A stretch of 64,000 nt of DNA from Chelatococcus asaccharovorans (GTDB lineage: Bacteria > Pseudomonadota > Alphaproteobacteria > Rhizobiales > Beijerinckiaceae). Location: NCBI RefSeq assembly GCF_003201475.1, contig NZ_QJJK01000003.1:62001-126000 (forward strand), given 5' to 3'. This document shows positions 27,631 to 36,222 of the stretch, piece after piece. The first letter of the stretch is position 1; each line of letters starts with the position of its first letter. Both the position numbers and the translations under genes were made by a program. The notes beneath the pieces are model-generated. The model saw nothing but the letters and a program-made list of their open reading frames with translations, did not search any database and had not been told where the DNA came from.

Positions 27631-27735
27631 TAGAGCAAGTCCGTCTTGTTCGGACTTGCTTCGATCAAAAATAGACGGGCAAATTCAGAGGCTTGGATGG
27701 TATCGGACGATTCCATTCAAGTCGGATTTGCTCTA
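27631..27735 (+). repeat. TAGAGCAAGTCC-type dispersed palindromic repeat, copy 1
   Basis: About 105 bp, starting TAGAGCAAGTCCGTCTT and ending GATTTGCTCTA, with internal short inverted repeats. The copy at 30579-30683 is its reverse complement with scattered differences. It abuts and shares bases with the next element at 27734. Confidence 0.85.
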
Positions 27736-27837
27736 GAGCATTTTCGAGCGAAGTGGACACCGGTTCGCGTGAAGAAAATGCGCTAAAACAAAGACATGGA
27801 GCATTTTCGCGATTCGGGGAAACGCGACAATGCTCGA
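27734..27837 (+). repeat. TAGAGCATTTTCG-type dispersed palindromic repeat, copy 1
   Basis: About 104 bp starting TAGAGCATTTTCGAGCGAAG. A near-identical copy lies in the opposite orientation at 41927-42030. Both contain the inner palindrome GAGCATTTTCGCGATTC. Confidence 0.85.
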
Positions 27838-27841
27838 GTGT

Positions 27842-28708
27842 CTAGATGGCCGTTTCAACTCCGGCGCGCGCGAGGAAGTCCGACAGCAGATTTGCCAAAA
27901 CCTCCGGCTGTTCTTCCGGCACGTAGTGGCCGCAGTCGGCGATCCGCGCCTCCTCCACCTTGTCCGCCACCTGCGCCATCGTGCGCTCTGCTCCGCCGAC
28001 GTATCCGTGGTCGGCCGACACGGCGAGCACCGGCATGGTGAGCTTCCGGCTGCCGAACGCGCGATTGTCAACCGCGTCCGCGAAGAGCGTGCGGTAGTAT
28101 GAGAACATCGCACGCGCCGCGCCCGGCTGACGCATGGCGGCTGCGTAGACCTCGATGTCGGCCTCGGTGACGCGGTCGGCACCCATTATTCCGACCTTGT
28201 CGCGGCGCATCATATAACCGATGAAAAGCGCCTCGCGGTCACGCACGAGCGCTTCCGAGATGTCTCCCGCCATGTTGAACCCGAAATGCCAGCTGCCTCC
28301 GCTGCCGACATCCATCGCCCGCTCCTGGCCGAAGCCCGGCAGGCCGCTTTCGATGAATGCCATGGCCTCAACGCGGTCGGGATGCATCGCGGCCAGTGGA
28401 TAAGCCACCTGTCCGCCCATGTCGTGGCCGACCACGGCGAAGCGCCGATGGCCGAGGGCGTCCATCAGCCCGGCGAGATCGGTCGCGACCGTCTTCTTGT
28501 CGTAGCCGGTGTCGGGCTTGGAGGAGGCGCCGAACCCGCGCAAGTCCGGTGCGTAGACGCGAAAACGCTGCGCGAGCAGCGGAATGACCTTGCGCCACGC
28601 GTAAGCCGTCTGCGGCCATCCGTGCAGCAACAGCACGGGGAAGCCATCGCCCGCGGCCGCATAGGCAATGCGGACGCCATTGATCCTGCGCACGTGGTAG
28701 CTCGTCAC
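27842..28708 (-). CDS. Alpha/beta hydrolase, epoxide hydrolase / haloalkanoate dehalogenase type
   Basis: 288-residue alpha/beta hydrolase with HGWPQT (29-34, oxyanion), nucleophile elbow GHDMGG with Asp96, an acid in SADHGYVG and His in DCGHYVPEE. An Asp nucleophile in GHDxGG marks the epoxide hydrolase/dehalogenase branch rather than esterases. A GTG start at 28708 with GGGAG ahead is preferred over a TTG at 28741. It ends just before the repeat at 27837 and is the last gene of the minus-strand catabolic set, about 75 bp beyond the aldo/keto reductase. The same motifs occur in the hydrolase at 30681. Confidence 0.85.
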   Translation of the reverse strand: MTSYHVRRINGVRIAYAAAGDGFPVLLLHGWPQTAYAWRKVIPLLAQRFRVYAPDLRGFGASSKPDTGYDKKTVATDLAGLMDALGHRRFAVVGHDMGGQVAYPLAAMHPDRVEAMAFIESGLPGFGQERAMDVGSGGSWHFGFNMAGDISEALVRDREALFIGYMMRRDKVGIMGADRVTEADIEVYAAAMRQPGAARAMFSYYRTLFADAVDNRAFGSRKLTMPVLAVSADHGYVGGAERTMAQVADKVEEARIADCGHYVPEEQPEVLANLLSDFLARAGVETAI

Positions 28709-28815
28709 AATTCCGATCTCCCTGTCACGCGACGATAGCAAGCCTGCTCTCGAAGAATTCGTGTATTGTCGTGCTGATTAGTGAATACTGCTCATCTTTC
28801 TGAGGGCCGACGAGA

Positions 28816-29787
28816 TCAGGCGGCGGACATCGTCCCCCACCCCGACGCCACCTCCTCCAGTTCTCCCCACAAGGCATCGGGGACGGGGAGAGCGAGCAAG
28901 GCGGTGTTGCGCTCGACCTCCTGCGCCGAGCGGCAACCGACAACGACCGAGGACACAGCGCGATGGCGTTTGGGAAACTGGATCGCCGCTGCGGAAAGCG
29001 GCACGCCTGCTGCGCTGCATAGACGTTCCAGATGCTTGACGCGGCGCACAACGTCCGGCGAGGCCGGTTCGAAATTATGCATCGCGTCCACGATCGTGCC
29101 GGTTGCCAATATCCCGGAGTTGAAGGGTGAGGCGGCGATAAAGGCTGCGCCAGTGGCCGCGCAATGGTCCAGGAGAGGGCCACACTCCCGGTGCAGGAGT
29201 GTGTAGGCGCCGGCCGGCATGACGGCATCGAAATCACCGAGACGAGAAAGTTCGAGGCAGTCGCGCCAATCCATCGCGGCGACGCCAATGGCGCGAACGA
29301 TGCCCGACTGTCTGAGCGACAAGAGCGCCTCATAGGCACCGCACATCGCCAATTCGAGATGCCGCTCGAAATGCTCCCCATGGATAAAGCGACTGAGGTC
29401 ATGGATCATCACGATGTCGAGGTAGTCGAGTTGAAGCCGCCCGAGGCTCTCCTCGACAGATCGCAAGGTCGCCTCCGCCGAGTAGTCGAAGCGTGACCTT
29501 CTGGCGCCTCGATCGGGGCGCGGCTCCTCGAAATCCTGGTAGCGGCCGGTCTTGGTAGACACCAGGAACTGCGATCGCGGCAAACCTCTTAGCGCCTCGC
29601 CGAGGCGTCGCTCACTCTGCCCGCCGAGGTAGAGCGGCGCGGTGTCGAAGTAGCCGATCCCGGAGGCCAGCGCATGGCCGACCATCGCGCGGAAGGCCTC
29701 CTCGCCGTCGGCATTGGCGAGGCTGCCGCAGCCGATGCCGAGGGGAGGAAGCGAAAGCCTGGTGTCGCCGGGGCGCGCCGAGGTCAT
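28816..29787 (-). CDS. Aldo/keto reductase
   Basis: 323-residue TIM-barrel NADPH oxidoreductase of the aldo/keto reductase superfamily. The catalytic tetrad is visible: Asp48 (GYFDTAPLY), Tyr53, Lys79 (VSTKTG) and His129 (IMIHD-type strand). The sequence resembles the D-threo-aldose/fucose 1-dehydrogenase group (RSQFLVSTKTGRY). ATG 29787 has GAGG ahead; a GTG at 29799 would overlap the SDR stop. Either way it is translationally coupled to the upstream SDR. It probably reduces or oxidises an intermediate of the local catabolic pathway. Confidence 0.85.
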   Translation of the reverse strand: MTSARPGDTRLSLPPLGIGCGSLANADGEEAFRAMVGHALASGIGYFDTAPLYLGGQSERRLGEALRGLPRSQFLVSTKTGRYQDFEEPRPDRGARRSRFDYSAEATLRSVEESLGRLQLDYLDIVMIHDLSRFIHGEHFERHLELAMCGAYEALLSLRQSGIVRAIGVAAMDWRDCLELSRLGDFDAVMPAGAYTLLHRECGPLLDHCAATGAAFIAASPFNSGILATGTIVDAMHNFEPASPDVVRRVKHLERLCSAAGVPLSAAAIQFPKRHRAVSSVVVGCRSAQEVERNTALLALPVPDALWGELEEVASGWGTMSAA

Positions 29788-29795
29788 GTTGGTCC

Positions 29796-30545
29796 TCACG
29801 CCGGCTGCGGGGCGAGTTGCGCGCCACCGCAGACATGCAAGATATCGCCGGTGATGAAGGATGCGCGGTCGGAGGCGAGGAAGGCGATGGCGCCGGCAAC
29901 GTCCTCCGACGTGCCGAGCCGTTCGAGTGGCGTGATCTTCGAGAAGGCATCCGCGAGGCCGGCATTCGCGTCCACGATGCCCTTATTGAACGGAGAGTTC
30001 AGGAAGCTCGGCGCGACCGCATTGACGCGGATGCGGTCTTTGCCGAGTTGCACGGCCAAGGCCCGCGTGAGGCCGATCAGTCCGGTCTTGCTCGATGTGT
30101 AGCCGACGCCGGTCCCGCTCAGGTAGACCCGCGAGGCCACGTTGACGATGCTGCCTCCGCCGGCACGGCGCATGAGCGGCAGGCCCGCCTTCACGAGCAT
30201 CATCGGCGCGGTGAGGTTGATCGTCAGGATGTCGTGCCATTCGTCGAGGTCGACATCGGCGATTTGCGAGGCTCCTGTTCGGCCGGCGTTGTTGACGAGG
30301 CAATCGAGACGCCCGAAGCGCGTGGCCACGCGGTCCATCAGCGGGGTGAGCGCCGCGAGGTCGCTCAGGTCCACGGACAAGGCGATCGCCTCCACCCCGT
30401 AGTCGCGGCGCAAGTCATCTGCAAGAGACTCCGCCGCCTCCGCGGCCCGGTCGACGATGACGATCGAGAATCCATCGGCTGCAAGCATGCGGGCTGTCGC
30501 GGAGCCGACCGCACCGGCTCCGCCCGTAATCAAGGCGATTTTCAT
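29796..30545 (-). CDS. Short-chain dehydrogenase/reductase
   Basis: 249-residue classical SDR with the cofactor motif TGGAGAVG (7-14), NNAG near 85-88 and the catalytic Ser138, Tyr149, Lys153 set. Asp32 after the second strand (VIVDR) favours NAD(H). GGAGAACGAC precedes the ATG. It immediately precedes the aldo/keto reductase and is separated from the upstream hydrolase by a palindromic repeat copy. The substrate is not evident. Confidence 0.87.
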   Translation of the reverse strand: MKIALITGGAGAVGSATARMLAADGFSIVIVDRAAEAAESLADDLRRDYGVEAIALSVDLSDLAALTPLMDRVATRFGRLDCLVNNAGRTGASQIADVDLDEWHDILTINLTAPMMLVKAGLPLMRRAGGGSIVNVASRVYLSGTGVGYTSSKTGLIGLTRALAVQLGKDRIRVNAVAPSFLNSPFNKGIVDANAGLADAFSKITPLERLGTSEDVAGAIAFLASDRASFITGDILHVCGGAQLAPQPA

Positions 30546-30578
30546 GTCGTTCTCCAGGTGAATTCAACCGCGCCCCCC

Positions 30579-30683
30579 TAGAGCAAATCCGACTTGGGTG
30601 GAATCGTCCGATACCCTCCAAGTCGGTGAATTTGCTCGTCTATTCTCAAGCGGAGCAAGTCCGCAAAAGACGGACTTGCTCTA
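30579..30683 (-). repeat. TAGAGCAAGTCC-type dispersed palindromic repeat, copy 2 (inverted)
   Basis: Reverse-complement relative of the element at 27631-27735, about 105 bp. Its terminal CTA is the TAG stop codon of the hydrolase gene at 30681. Confidence 0.85.
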
Positions 30684-31613
30684 GCGGGGAAAGCAGCGCT
30701 TCAAGAAAGGGATGAGAGCCTCGAGGACCGCATCGGCCGACTGTTCGGGGAGGAGGTGGCCGCCCGCGACATCGCCGCCGGACACATCGTCCGCCCAGCG
30801 TCGCCAGACGGCGAGCGGGTCGCCCGCGACGCCCGCAGGCCAAAGATGGAGGACCGGGCAGGCGATCTTGTGGCCCGTCTCGCGATCCGCCCGCTCATGC
30901 TCCAGGTCGATGCCGAGCGCCGCGGAATAGTCGGAGAACATCGCCGCGCGCACCGCGGGCCGCGCGAAGGCGGCGCGATAATCGGCGACCGCCCGGGGAT
31001 CGAGCCTGTCGCGCCCGCCGGCCATTCCCGTCAAGACATGATCGAGATAGCCGTCGGGGTCAGCGCCGACCAGCGTCTCGAGCAGGTCTGGCGGAAGCGT
31101 GAAGAAGAACCAGTGCGGTGCACGGAGCGCAAAGCGTCCATCGATCCGCTCCCAGACGTCGAGCGTCGGCACCACCGCCAGGGACGCATAGCCTGCGACA
31201 GGGTCCGGTCGGTCGAGAGCCAGTCGGTAGCCCGCACGCGCACCCCGGTCGTGGCCAACGACCGCGTAGCGTTGATGGCCGAGGCTTTCCATCAGGGTCG
31301 CGATCGAACCTGCGATGGCGCGCCGCGACGGCGCGCGTGCAAGCGCTGAGCCGGATCCGATCTCTCCCTGGCCGTAGCCGGGAAGGTCGGGCACCACGAC
31401 GCGATATCCGGCCGCGCGAAGCTGCGGGGCGATCCGGTGCCAGGCCGCCAGCGTCTGCGGCCAGCCGTGCAACAGCAGCACGACCGGACCCTCGCCGCCG
31501 GACAGCAGCCGGAAGGTCGTGCCGTCGGCGATCTGCGCGCGCCGCTCCGTGAAGTCCGCAAAGAGCGCATCCATCCCGGGCGTCTCGCGTTGCGTTTGCT
31601 CTATCGCTGCCAT
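30681..31613 (-). CDS. Alpha/beta hydrolase, epoxide hydrolase / dehalogenase type
   Basis: 310-residue alpha/beta hydrolase: HGWPQT (49-54), nucleophile elbow GHDRGA with Asp122, and a C-terminal His in AGGHLLPEQ. GHDRG is the elbow of fluoroacetate/haloacetate dehalogenases and some epoxide hydrolases. The ATG at 31613 lies inside the last codons of the upstream permease; the frame stays open far upstream but that translation is the permease read out of frame. Its TAG stop is supplied by the flanking repeat. It is co-transcribed with the ABC importer genes. Confidence 0.85.
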   Translation of the reverse strand: MAAIEQTQRETPGMDALFADFTERRAQIADGTTFRLLSGGEGPVVLLLHGWPQTLAAWHRIAPQLRAAGYRVVVPDLPGYGQGEIGSGSALARAPSRRAIAGSIATLMESLGHQRYAVVGHDRGARAGYRLALDRPDPVAGYASLAVVPTLDVWERIDGRFALRAPHWFFFTLPPDLLETLVGADPDGYLDHVLTGMAGGRDRLDPRAVADYRAAFARPAVRAAMFSDYSAALGIDLEHERADRETGHKIACPVLHLWPAGVAGDPLAVWRRWADDVSGGDVAGGHLLPEQSADAVLEALIPFLKRCFPR

Positions 31614-32683
31614 GGCATCAGCCTGCGCTGCAGCCACTGCAGCAGGTATGTGAGGAGGACGCCGAGCAGCATGACGACAACGAGGCCGGCATACATCTTC
31701 TCGGGATTCAGTACCTCCCAGTAGTAGAAGGTGATGAAACCGACGCCCTGCTTGGCGCGCAGGAACTCGACCGAGATGATGACGATCATGGCGGTTCCGA
31801 GTGCGATGCGCAGTCCGGCGAAGATCACCGGCATGGCGCCGGGAAGGATGACATGGCGCATCAGCTGCCAGCCGTGCGCGCCATAATTCCTGCCAGCCAT
31901 GAGATAGACGTTGTCGATGCCGCGGACGCCGGCCATCGTGTTGATGGTCATCAGGATGAAGACCGCCAGCGCCACCACGAGGATCTTCGGGCCTTCGCCG
32001 AAAGGATCTGCGAAGATCAGCATGACGATCGGAAAGATGGCGATCTTCGGCAGCACGTAAATCGCCGAGAGCGTCGTATCGAGCATGAGCCGGACGGTCT
32101 GGTTCACACCCATGACGACGCCGAGCAGGATGCCCGGGATCGCGCCGAGCACGAAACCGATAAACACGCGCGCGACGGTGGCGAGCACATGGCTTTCGGA
32201 CAGAAGCGTCCAGACGCCGGCGAAGCCGCCTTCTGAAAAGGCTTGAGGAATAAGCCAGGGACGTCCCAACAAGCTCGTCTGCGAGAACTTGTCGTAGCGG
32301 ATCGTCATATCCCACAGTCCCGCCGCAATGCGGCTCGGCTGGGGAAACCAGGTCGTGTTGATCATCCCGGTGTCGCCGGCGATCTGCCATAGCGCCAGCA
32401 CCGCCGCGGGGAAACCGAAGGCCAGCGCCTTCTCGTAGGCGGCGCGGCGAGCGGGCCGCACATGCCGTCCGATCCGTTCGCAGATGACGACCAGCACGAC
32501 GAAGCCGGCCGGAATGGCGATAAAGGACAAGCTTCGCCAGAACCCGGTCTCGGCGAGCGCCAGATTGGCGGCTACCGTGCCAAGCACCAATAGCGCAATC
32601 AGACGGAAATCGCTCACGGCGCTTTTGCCGGTCAGACGGGCGAGGCGCGTTTCCTGAGCGATGGGCCTCGTCGCATCGGTCAT
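31601..32683 (-). CDS. NitT/TauT-type ABC transporter permease, system 1
   Basis: 360-residue permease with an unusual N-terminal extension: two extra helices (about 28-65) before the standard SsuC/TauC-like core, which starts near 90 with the FPAAVLALWQ helix. The EAA-like cytoplasmic loop is YGAHGWQLMRHVILPGAMP (about 265-285). Its start overlaps the ATPase stop (ATGA). With the ATPase at 32680 and the binding protein at 33591 it forms a complete importer for a small anion-like or aromatic substrate. Confidence 0.88.
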   Translation of the reverse strand: MTDATRPIAQETRLARLTGKSAVSDFRLIALLVLGTVAANLALAETGFWRSLSFIAIPAGFVVLVVICERIGRHVRPARRAAYEKALAFGFPAAVLALWQIAGDTGMINTTWFPQPSRIAAGLWDMTIRYDKFSQTSLLGRPWLIPQAFSEGGFAGVWTLLSESHVLATVARVFIGFVLGAIPGILLGVVMGVNQTVRLMLDTTLSAIYVLPKIAIFPIVMLIFADPFGEGPKILVVALAVFILMTINTMAGVRGIDNVYLMAGRNYGAHGWQLMRHVILPGAMPVIFAGLRIALGTAMIVIISVEFLRAKQGVGFITFYYWEVLNPEKMYAGLVVVMLLGVLLTYLLQWLQRRLMPWQR

Positions 32684-33486
32684 TGGTTCTGCTCCATCGC
32701 TCGCTTCACTTCCTGGCTCAACTTCTCCCAGATCAGGGCGCGATGTTCGACGAAACGCGGCGTGTTGGCCGTCTCGATGCTGCGGGGGCGCGGCAGGTCG
32801 ATGTCGAAGGTGGCCAGGTGCCGGCCAGGCTGGGCCGTCATCAGGATCACGCGGTCGCCGAGCAGGACCGCCTCATCCAGGCTGTGCGTGATGTAGACGA
32901 CCGTCTTGCGCGTTTCCTCCCAGATGCGCAGCAGTTCCTCCTGCAACACCACGCGCGTCTGCGCGTCGAGCGCGCCCAGTGGCTCATCCATCAGCAGAAC
33001 TTCGGGATCATTGGCCAAGGCGCGCACAATCGAGACACGCTGTTTCATGCCACCGGAAATCTGGTGCGGATAATAGCCGGCAAACTTGCCGAGTCCGACG
33101 CGGTCGAGCCAGTAGCGCGCGGTCTCGAGGCGCTCTTTCCTGGCGATGCCGCGCATTTCCAGGCCGAAGGCGACATTGTCGATCACCGTCTTCCAGGGGA
33201 AGATCGCGTATTCCTGAAAGACCACGCTATTCAGCGGCTTGCCGGGCACGCCGCCGGGCGCGATCTGGATGGATCCCGCCGATATGGTGTCAAGCCCGGC
33301 GATCATGCGCAGGAACGTCGACTTGCCGCAGCCGGACGGTCCGACAACACAGACGAACTCGCCGTCCGTGACGTCCAGGCTGAAATCGTCGACCGCGACC
33401 ATGTCGCCGTCGACGGTCTGGTAGATCCGCGACACGTTCCGCGCCGCGATTTTCGGCACTTGCCCGGCGCTCACCTGCGCATCCAT
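32680..33486 (-). CDS. NitT/TauT-type ABC transporter ATP-binding protein, system 1
   Basis: 268-residue ABC ATPase with Walker A GPSGCGKS (49-56), Q-loop region FQEYAIFPW, signature ISGGMKQRVSI and Walker B VLLMDEPLGALD, as in SsuB/TauB. The ATG at 33486 has a strong GGAGG; the frame is open to 33552 but without a ribosome site. It overlaps the permease gene and follows the binding-protein gene after a stretch of tandem repeats. Confidence 0.92.
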   Translation of the reverse strand: MDAQVSAGQVPKIAARNVSRIYQTVDGDMVAVDDFSLDVTDGEFVCVVGPSGCGKSTFLRMIAGLDTISAGSIQIAPGGVPGKPLNSVVFQEYAIFPWKTVIDNVAFGLEMRGIARKERLETARYWLDRVGLGKFAGYYPHQISGGMKQRVSIVRALANDPEVLLMDEPLGALDAQTRVVLQEELLRIWEETRKTVVYITHSLDEAVLLGDRVILMTAQPGRHLATFDIDLPRPRSIETANTPRFVEHRALIWEKLSQEVKRAMEQNQ

Positions 33487-33540
33487 TATTGTCCTCCGAT
33501 CCGCGGGAATCCTGCGATTCCCGCGGCATGTCACGCCGTT

Positions 33541-33606
33541 ATTGCTTGCCAAGACCTATTGCTTGCCAAGACCTATTGCTTGCTCAAGACTTATTGCTTG
33601 CCCAAG
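33541..33606 (+). repeat. Tandem repeat of about 17 bp, 3-4 copies, after the binding-protein gene
   Basis: Successive ATTGCTTGCCAAGACCT-type units at 33541, 33558 and 33575, with a partial fourth that contains the last codons and TAA stop of the binding-protein gene (minus strand). Confidence 0.85.
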
Positions 33607-34631
33607 GCGTCGATCGCCTTTTTGACGAAGGTGGTATCGACCGCTTTGGAAAGGTCGAGGGGCTTGTCATATTCCGTGCGGCCGTTCTCGCGGTGCACGC
33701 GTTCGACGTCGGCGAGCCCATCGACGGGGATCTCGATGTTGGGGTCGTAGATCACCGGCGCGCCCTTTCGGAGCGCCTCCTCCGTGGAGGCGGTGTATTT
33801 GATGTAGGCAGCGATGTTCTCCGGCGAGAGATAGTCGTTGCCCTGCATCATGCGCGCGGCCTCGGCGAGCGCGAGCGCGAAGCGCTCCGCCACTTCCGGC
33901 CGCTCCTTGATAAACTTGCCCGAGGCCACGAACGCGACGGTCATCAAGCCCGGCGTGAAGTCCTGCGCCAGCAGGATGCCCGTGCCGCCTCCGAGGATCT
34001 GGTCGGAGAAGGGCGAACTCGTCAGGACGGCGTCGAGCGACTTGGCCTCGAGCGCCGGCGGCATGTCGGCATTGCCGATATTGACGAGCTGGACATCCCG
34101 GATCGTCAGCTTGGCCCGCTCCAAGGCCTTCGCGACGAAATATTCGCCGCCGCTTCCCGGGCCGCCCGCGACGCCGATTTTCTTGCCCTTGAGGTCGGCG
34201 ATCGTCTTGATCGCTCCGGCGTCGGACAGGTCCTTGCGGATGATCAACTTGGTCGGACCGTTCTCCATGGGATCGAGCGCGCCGGGGGCGATGATGCGAA
34301 CGTTGAGGCCGCGGTCCCAGGCCGACCAGAGCGAGGCGACAATGGCGATGCCGCCGACATCGACGCTGCCCTGGTCGAGGAAGGCGATGGCTTCGGTGCC
34401 GGACTTGACGCGCTCCAGCGTGACGTCCAGCCCATATTTCGCGAAGATCCCGCGTCCTTCCGCGACATAGAGCGTGGCGAATTTCATGATCGGCACATAG
34501 GCAACCTTGACGCGCGCCGGCGGATTAAGGGCTGCAACCTCCGCGGCCCGCCCGGGCCCCGAGGACAGCGCGATGCCCACCCCCACCGCGAGCATCAATG
34601 CGCGCCGGCTTAAACTCATTCTCCGTATCAT
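33591..34631 (-). CDS. NitT/TauT-type ABC transporter substrate-binding protein, system 1
   Basis: 346-residue periplasmic binding protein. A twin-Arg-containing n-region (SLSRRALML) and hydrophobic core precede a cleavage region near GRAAE (about residue 30); the mature part has the NMT1/SsuA-like opening VKVAYVPIMKFATLYVAEGRGIFAKYGLDV and a later GPGSGGEYFV loop. The ATG at 34631 follows GGGAGAAG; ATG 34619 is an alternative. It is the first gene of importer system 1 and lies downstream of the FAD oxidoreductase. Confidence 0.88.
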   Translation of the reverse strand: MIRRMSLSRRALMLAVGVGIALSSGPGRAAEVAALNPPARVKVAYVPIMKFATLYVAEGRGIFAKYGLDVTLERVKSGTEAIAFLDQGSVDVGGIAIVASLWSAWDRGLNVRIIAPGALDPMENGPTKLIIRKDLSDAGAIKTIADLKGKKIGVAGGPGSGGEYFVAKALERAKLTIRDVQLVNIGNADMPPALEAKSLDAVLTSSPFSDQILGGGTGILLAQDFTPGLMTVAFVASGKFIKERPEVAERFALALAEAARMMQGNDYLSPENIAAYIKYTASTEEALRKGAPVIYDPNIEIPVDGLADVERVHRENGRTEYDKPLDLSKAVDTTFVKKAIDALGKQ

Positions 34632-34665
34632 CGTCTTCTCCCTGATCGAGCCCGAGGCCGCTCTT

Positions 34666-34721
34666 CTTAGTCTTGCACCGAGCAGTCTTGCATCATTGTC
34701 CTGCGCCGAGCAGTCTTGCAT
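34666..34721 (+). repeat. 28-bp tandem duplication upstream of binding-protein gene
   Basis: Two imperfect 28-bp copies (34666-34693 and 34694-34721), each ending GAGCAGTCTTGCAT, in the gap between the FAD oxidoreductase stop and the binding-protein start. Confidence 0.75.
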
Positions 34722-34756
34722 CCTCAGCGCCCTGCGCCAATCGCGGCCTTCATCGA

Positions 34757-36184
34757 TCAGTCAATTGCCATCGCGTTCAAAGGGTTGAGATAGGCGCCCT
34801 GGGCACTGAGCTTCATCCGCAATTCGCCGATCGGCACGTCGGCGACGGCGCATCCGCGATCGGCGGCAAGAGCTGCCGCGACCCCTGCGGCATGGCCGGT
34901 GAGCCAGCATTGCGGGATCTCGCGCATGAAGGAATGGCTGGTGGCGTCGCAGGCGAGATGGCGGCCGGGAGCCAGGAGCCCGCCGACGTCGCGCGGCACG
35001 ATCGCGCCGTAGGGCACGGAGATATTGGCGAATTTTGGCGCAAGCGATGGCGACACGCCGATTTCGTCGGCAGCGACCCGGCCGTCCCACATCTCGCGCG
35101 TCAGCCGCCCGGCCGCGTCAAGCCGGCGCCCGTGGCGGACGCCGATCTGGGGGGCTGACAGCATGATGAAAGCGTCGCCGAAGCCTGGGGCGTGCTCACG
35201 ATAAAAGTCGAAATGCGCGAGCATCAGCTTGCGGCTCCGGATCTCGACCTCCGAGAGGTCTTCGACCTTCAAGGCCGAATATCCGGCGAGCCGTGGCCCC
35301 ATGAACACGGCGATGTCCTGGCGCCACGACACCACCGGCCTCTCGAACGAGCCCAACCTTTCACGACCGCGCGCCATGAAGTCGGAGAACTGCGACGGGG
35401 TCTCCGCCCGGAACTTCAGGAATGCGTCCATATCGACACCGCCGAACAGCCAGGCCGTGTTCATGCAGCCGTGGATGTCGCGGACGTCGACGTCGCTGAC
35501 GAAGCCGGCTCCGGCCCGCGCGTAGAGGTCACCGTCCCCTGTCGCGTCGATCGTCACCTTGGCGAGGACGGCGCGCCGTCCTTCCTTGCTTTCAAAGATG
35601 CAGCCGGCGACCTGGCCATCCTCAACGATCGGGCTTGCCCCCCATGCGTGGAAGATCAGGTGCACTCCTGCCTCCAGCGCCATCGCGAGCGACTCCGCCT
35701 TCAGCCACTCCGGATCGAGCGTGGGTGAGTGGGTAACCGTGTTGTTGTAGGCCGCGGATCGCAGCGACCAGTAGGCAACCTTGGCCGGATCGCCGGAACC
35801 CCAGTCCGCCTTTGGGGGGCCTGCGATCTTGTCCGGCGTGAGCCGGGAGAGGAGCTCTTCGGCAAAGCCGCGGATCACATGGCGTCCGCTCCAGTCCGAC
35901 ATGCGGTCGATCCAGATCACGAGGCCGCCTGTCGAGAGGCCTCCGAGATGGTTGTAGCGCTCGAGCAGGACGACGTCGGCGCCGAGCCGCGCTGCTGCGA
36001 CGGCGGCTGCCGTGCCGGCCGGCCCGCCGCCCACGACCAGGACGTCGCACGCGGTGTGGACGGGCACCGTCTGCGCCGGTTCCTGCACAATCCGGTCCGA
36101 TCCCCGCCGCCGCTCGCCGCGCTTGACCGCGAACGATTCGGAACGAAAGAACAGGCGCCCGCCGTCTTCGGTCATGGATCCCAT
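34757..36184 (-). CDS. FAD-dependent oxidoreductase (FAD_oxidored family)
   Basis: 475-residue flavoprotein. The dinucleotide motif GGGPAG (52-57) follows VLVV; LLERYNHLGGLSTGGLVIWIDR is the family's characteristic second block, and ATGDGDLYARAGA plus a C-terminal LLAPGRHLACDATSHSFMREI block complete the FAD fold. Members are often annotated only as FAD-dependent oxidoreductases. The ATG at 36184 has AAGGA seven bases upstream; that segment is duplicated just upstream. It is embedded in the catabolic/import gene set, so it likely acts on the imported compound. Confidence 0.83.
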   Translation of the reverse strand: MGSMTEDGGRLFFRSESFAVKRGERRRGSDRIVQEPAQTVPVHTACDVLVVGGGPAGTAAAVAAARLGADVVLLERYNHLGGLSTGGLVIWIDRMSDWSGRHVIRGFAEELLSRLTPDKIAGPPKADWGSGDPAKVAYWSLRSAAYNNTVTHSPTLDPEWLKAESLAMALEAGVHLIFHAWGASPIVEDGQVAGCIFESKEGRRAVLAKVTIDATGDGDLYARAGAGFVSDVDVRDIHGCMNTAWLFGGVDMDAFLKFRAETPSQFSDFMARGRERLGSFERPVVSWRQDIAVFMGPRLAGYSALKVEDLSEVEIRSRKLMLAHFDFYREHAPGFGDAFIMLSAPQIGVRHGRRLDAAGRLTREMWDGRVAADEIGVSPSLAPKFANISVPYGAIVPRDVGGLLAPGRHLACDATSHSFMREIPQCWLTGHAAGVAAALAADRGCAVADVPIGELRMKLSAQGAYLNPLNAMAID

Positions 36185-36218
36185 GTTATCGTCCTTGATT
36201 CCATGTCATCGTCCTTCG
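36181..36218 (-). repeat. 20-bp tandem duplication of ribosome site and start codon
   Basis: Two copies read on the minus strand as AAGGACGAT(G/A)ACATGG(A/G)ATC. Each carries AAGGA and an ATG. The upstream ATG is out of frame with the downstream one (20-bp period). Confidence 0.8.
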
Positions 36219-36222
36219 AGGT

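Noticed and set aside
31614-32390. N-terminal extension of the hydrolase frame at 30681
   Set aside because: It reads the permease gene out of frame; the hydrolase starts at 31613 inside the permease end.
33541-33606. CRISPR-like or phase-variable repeat
   Set aside because: Units are contiguous without spacers and lie after the stop codon, so phase variation of a coding frame is not expected.
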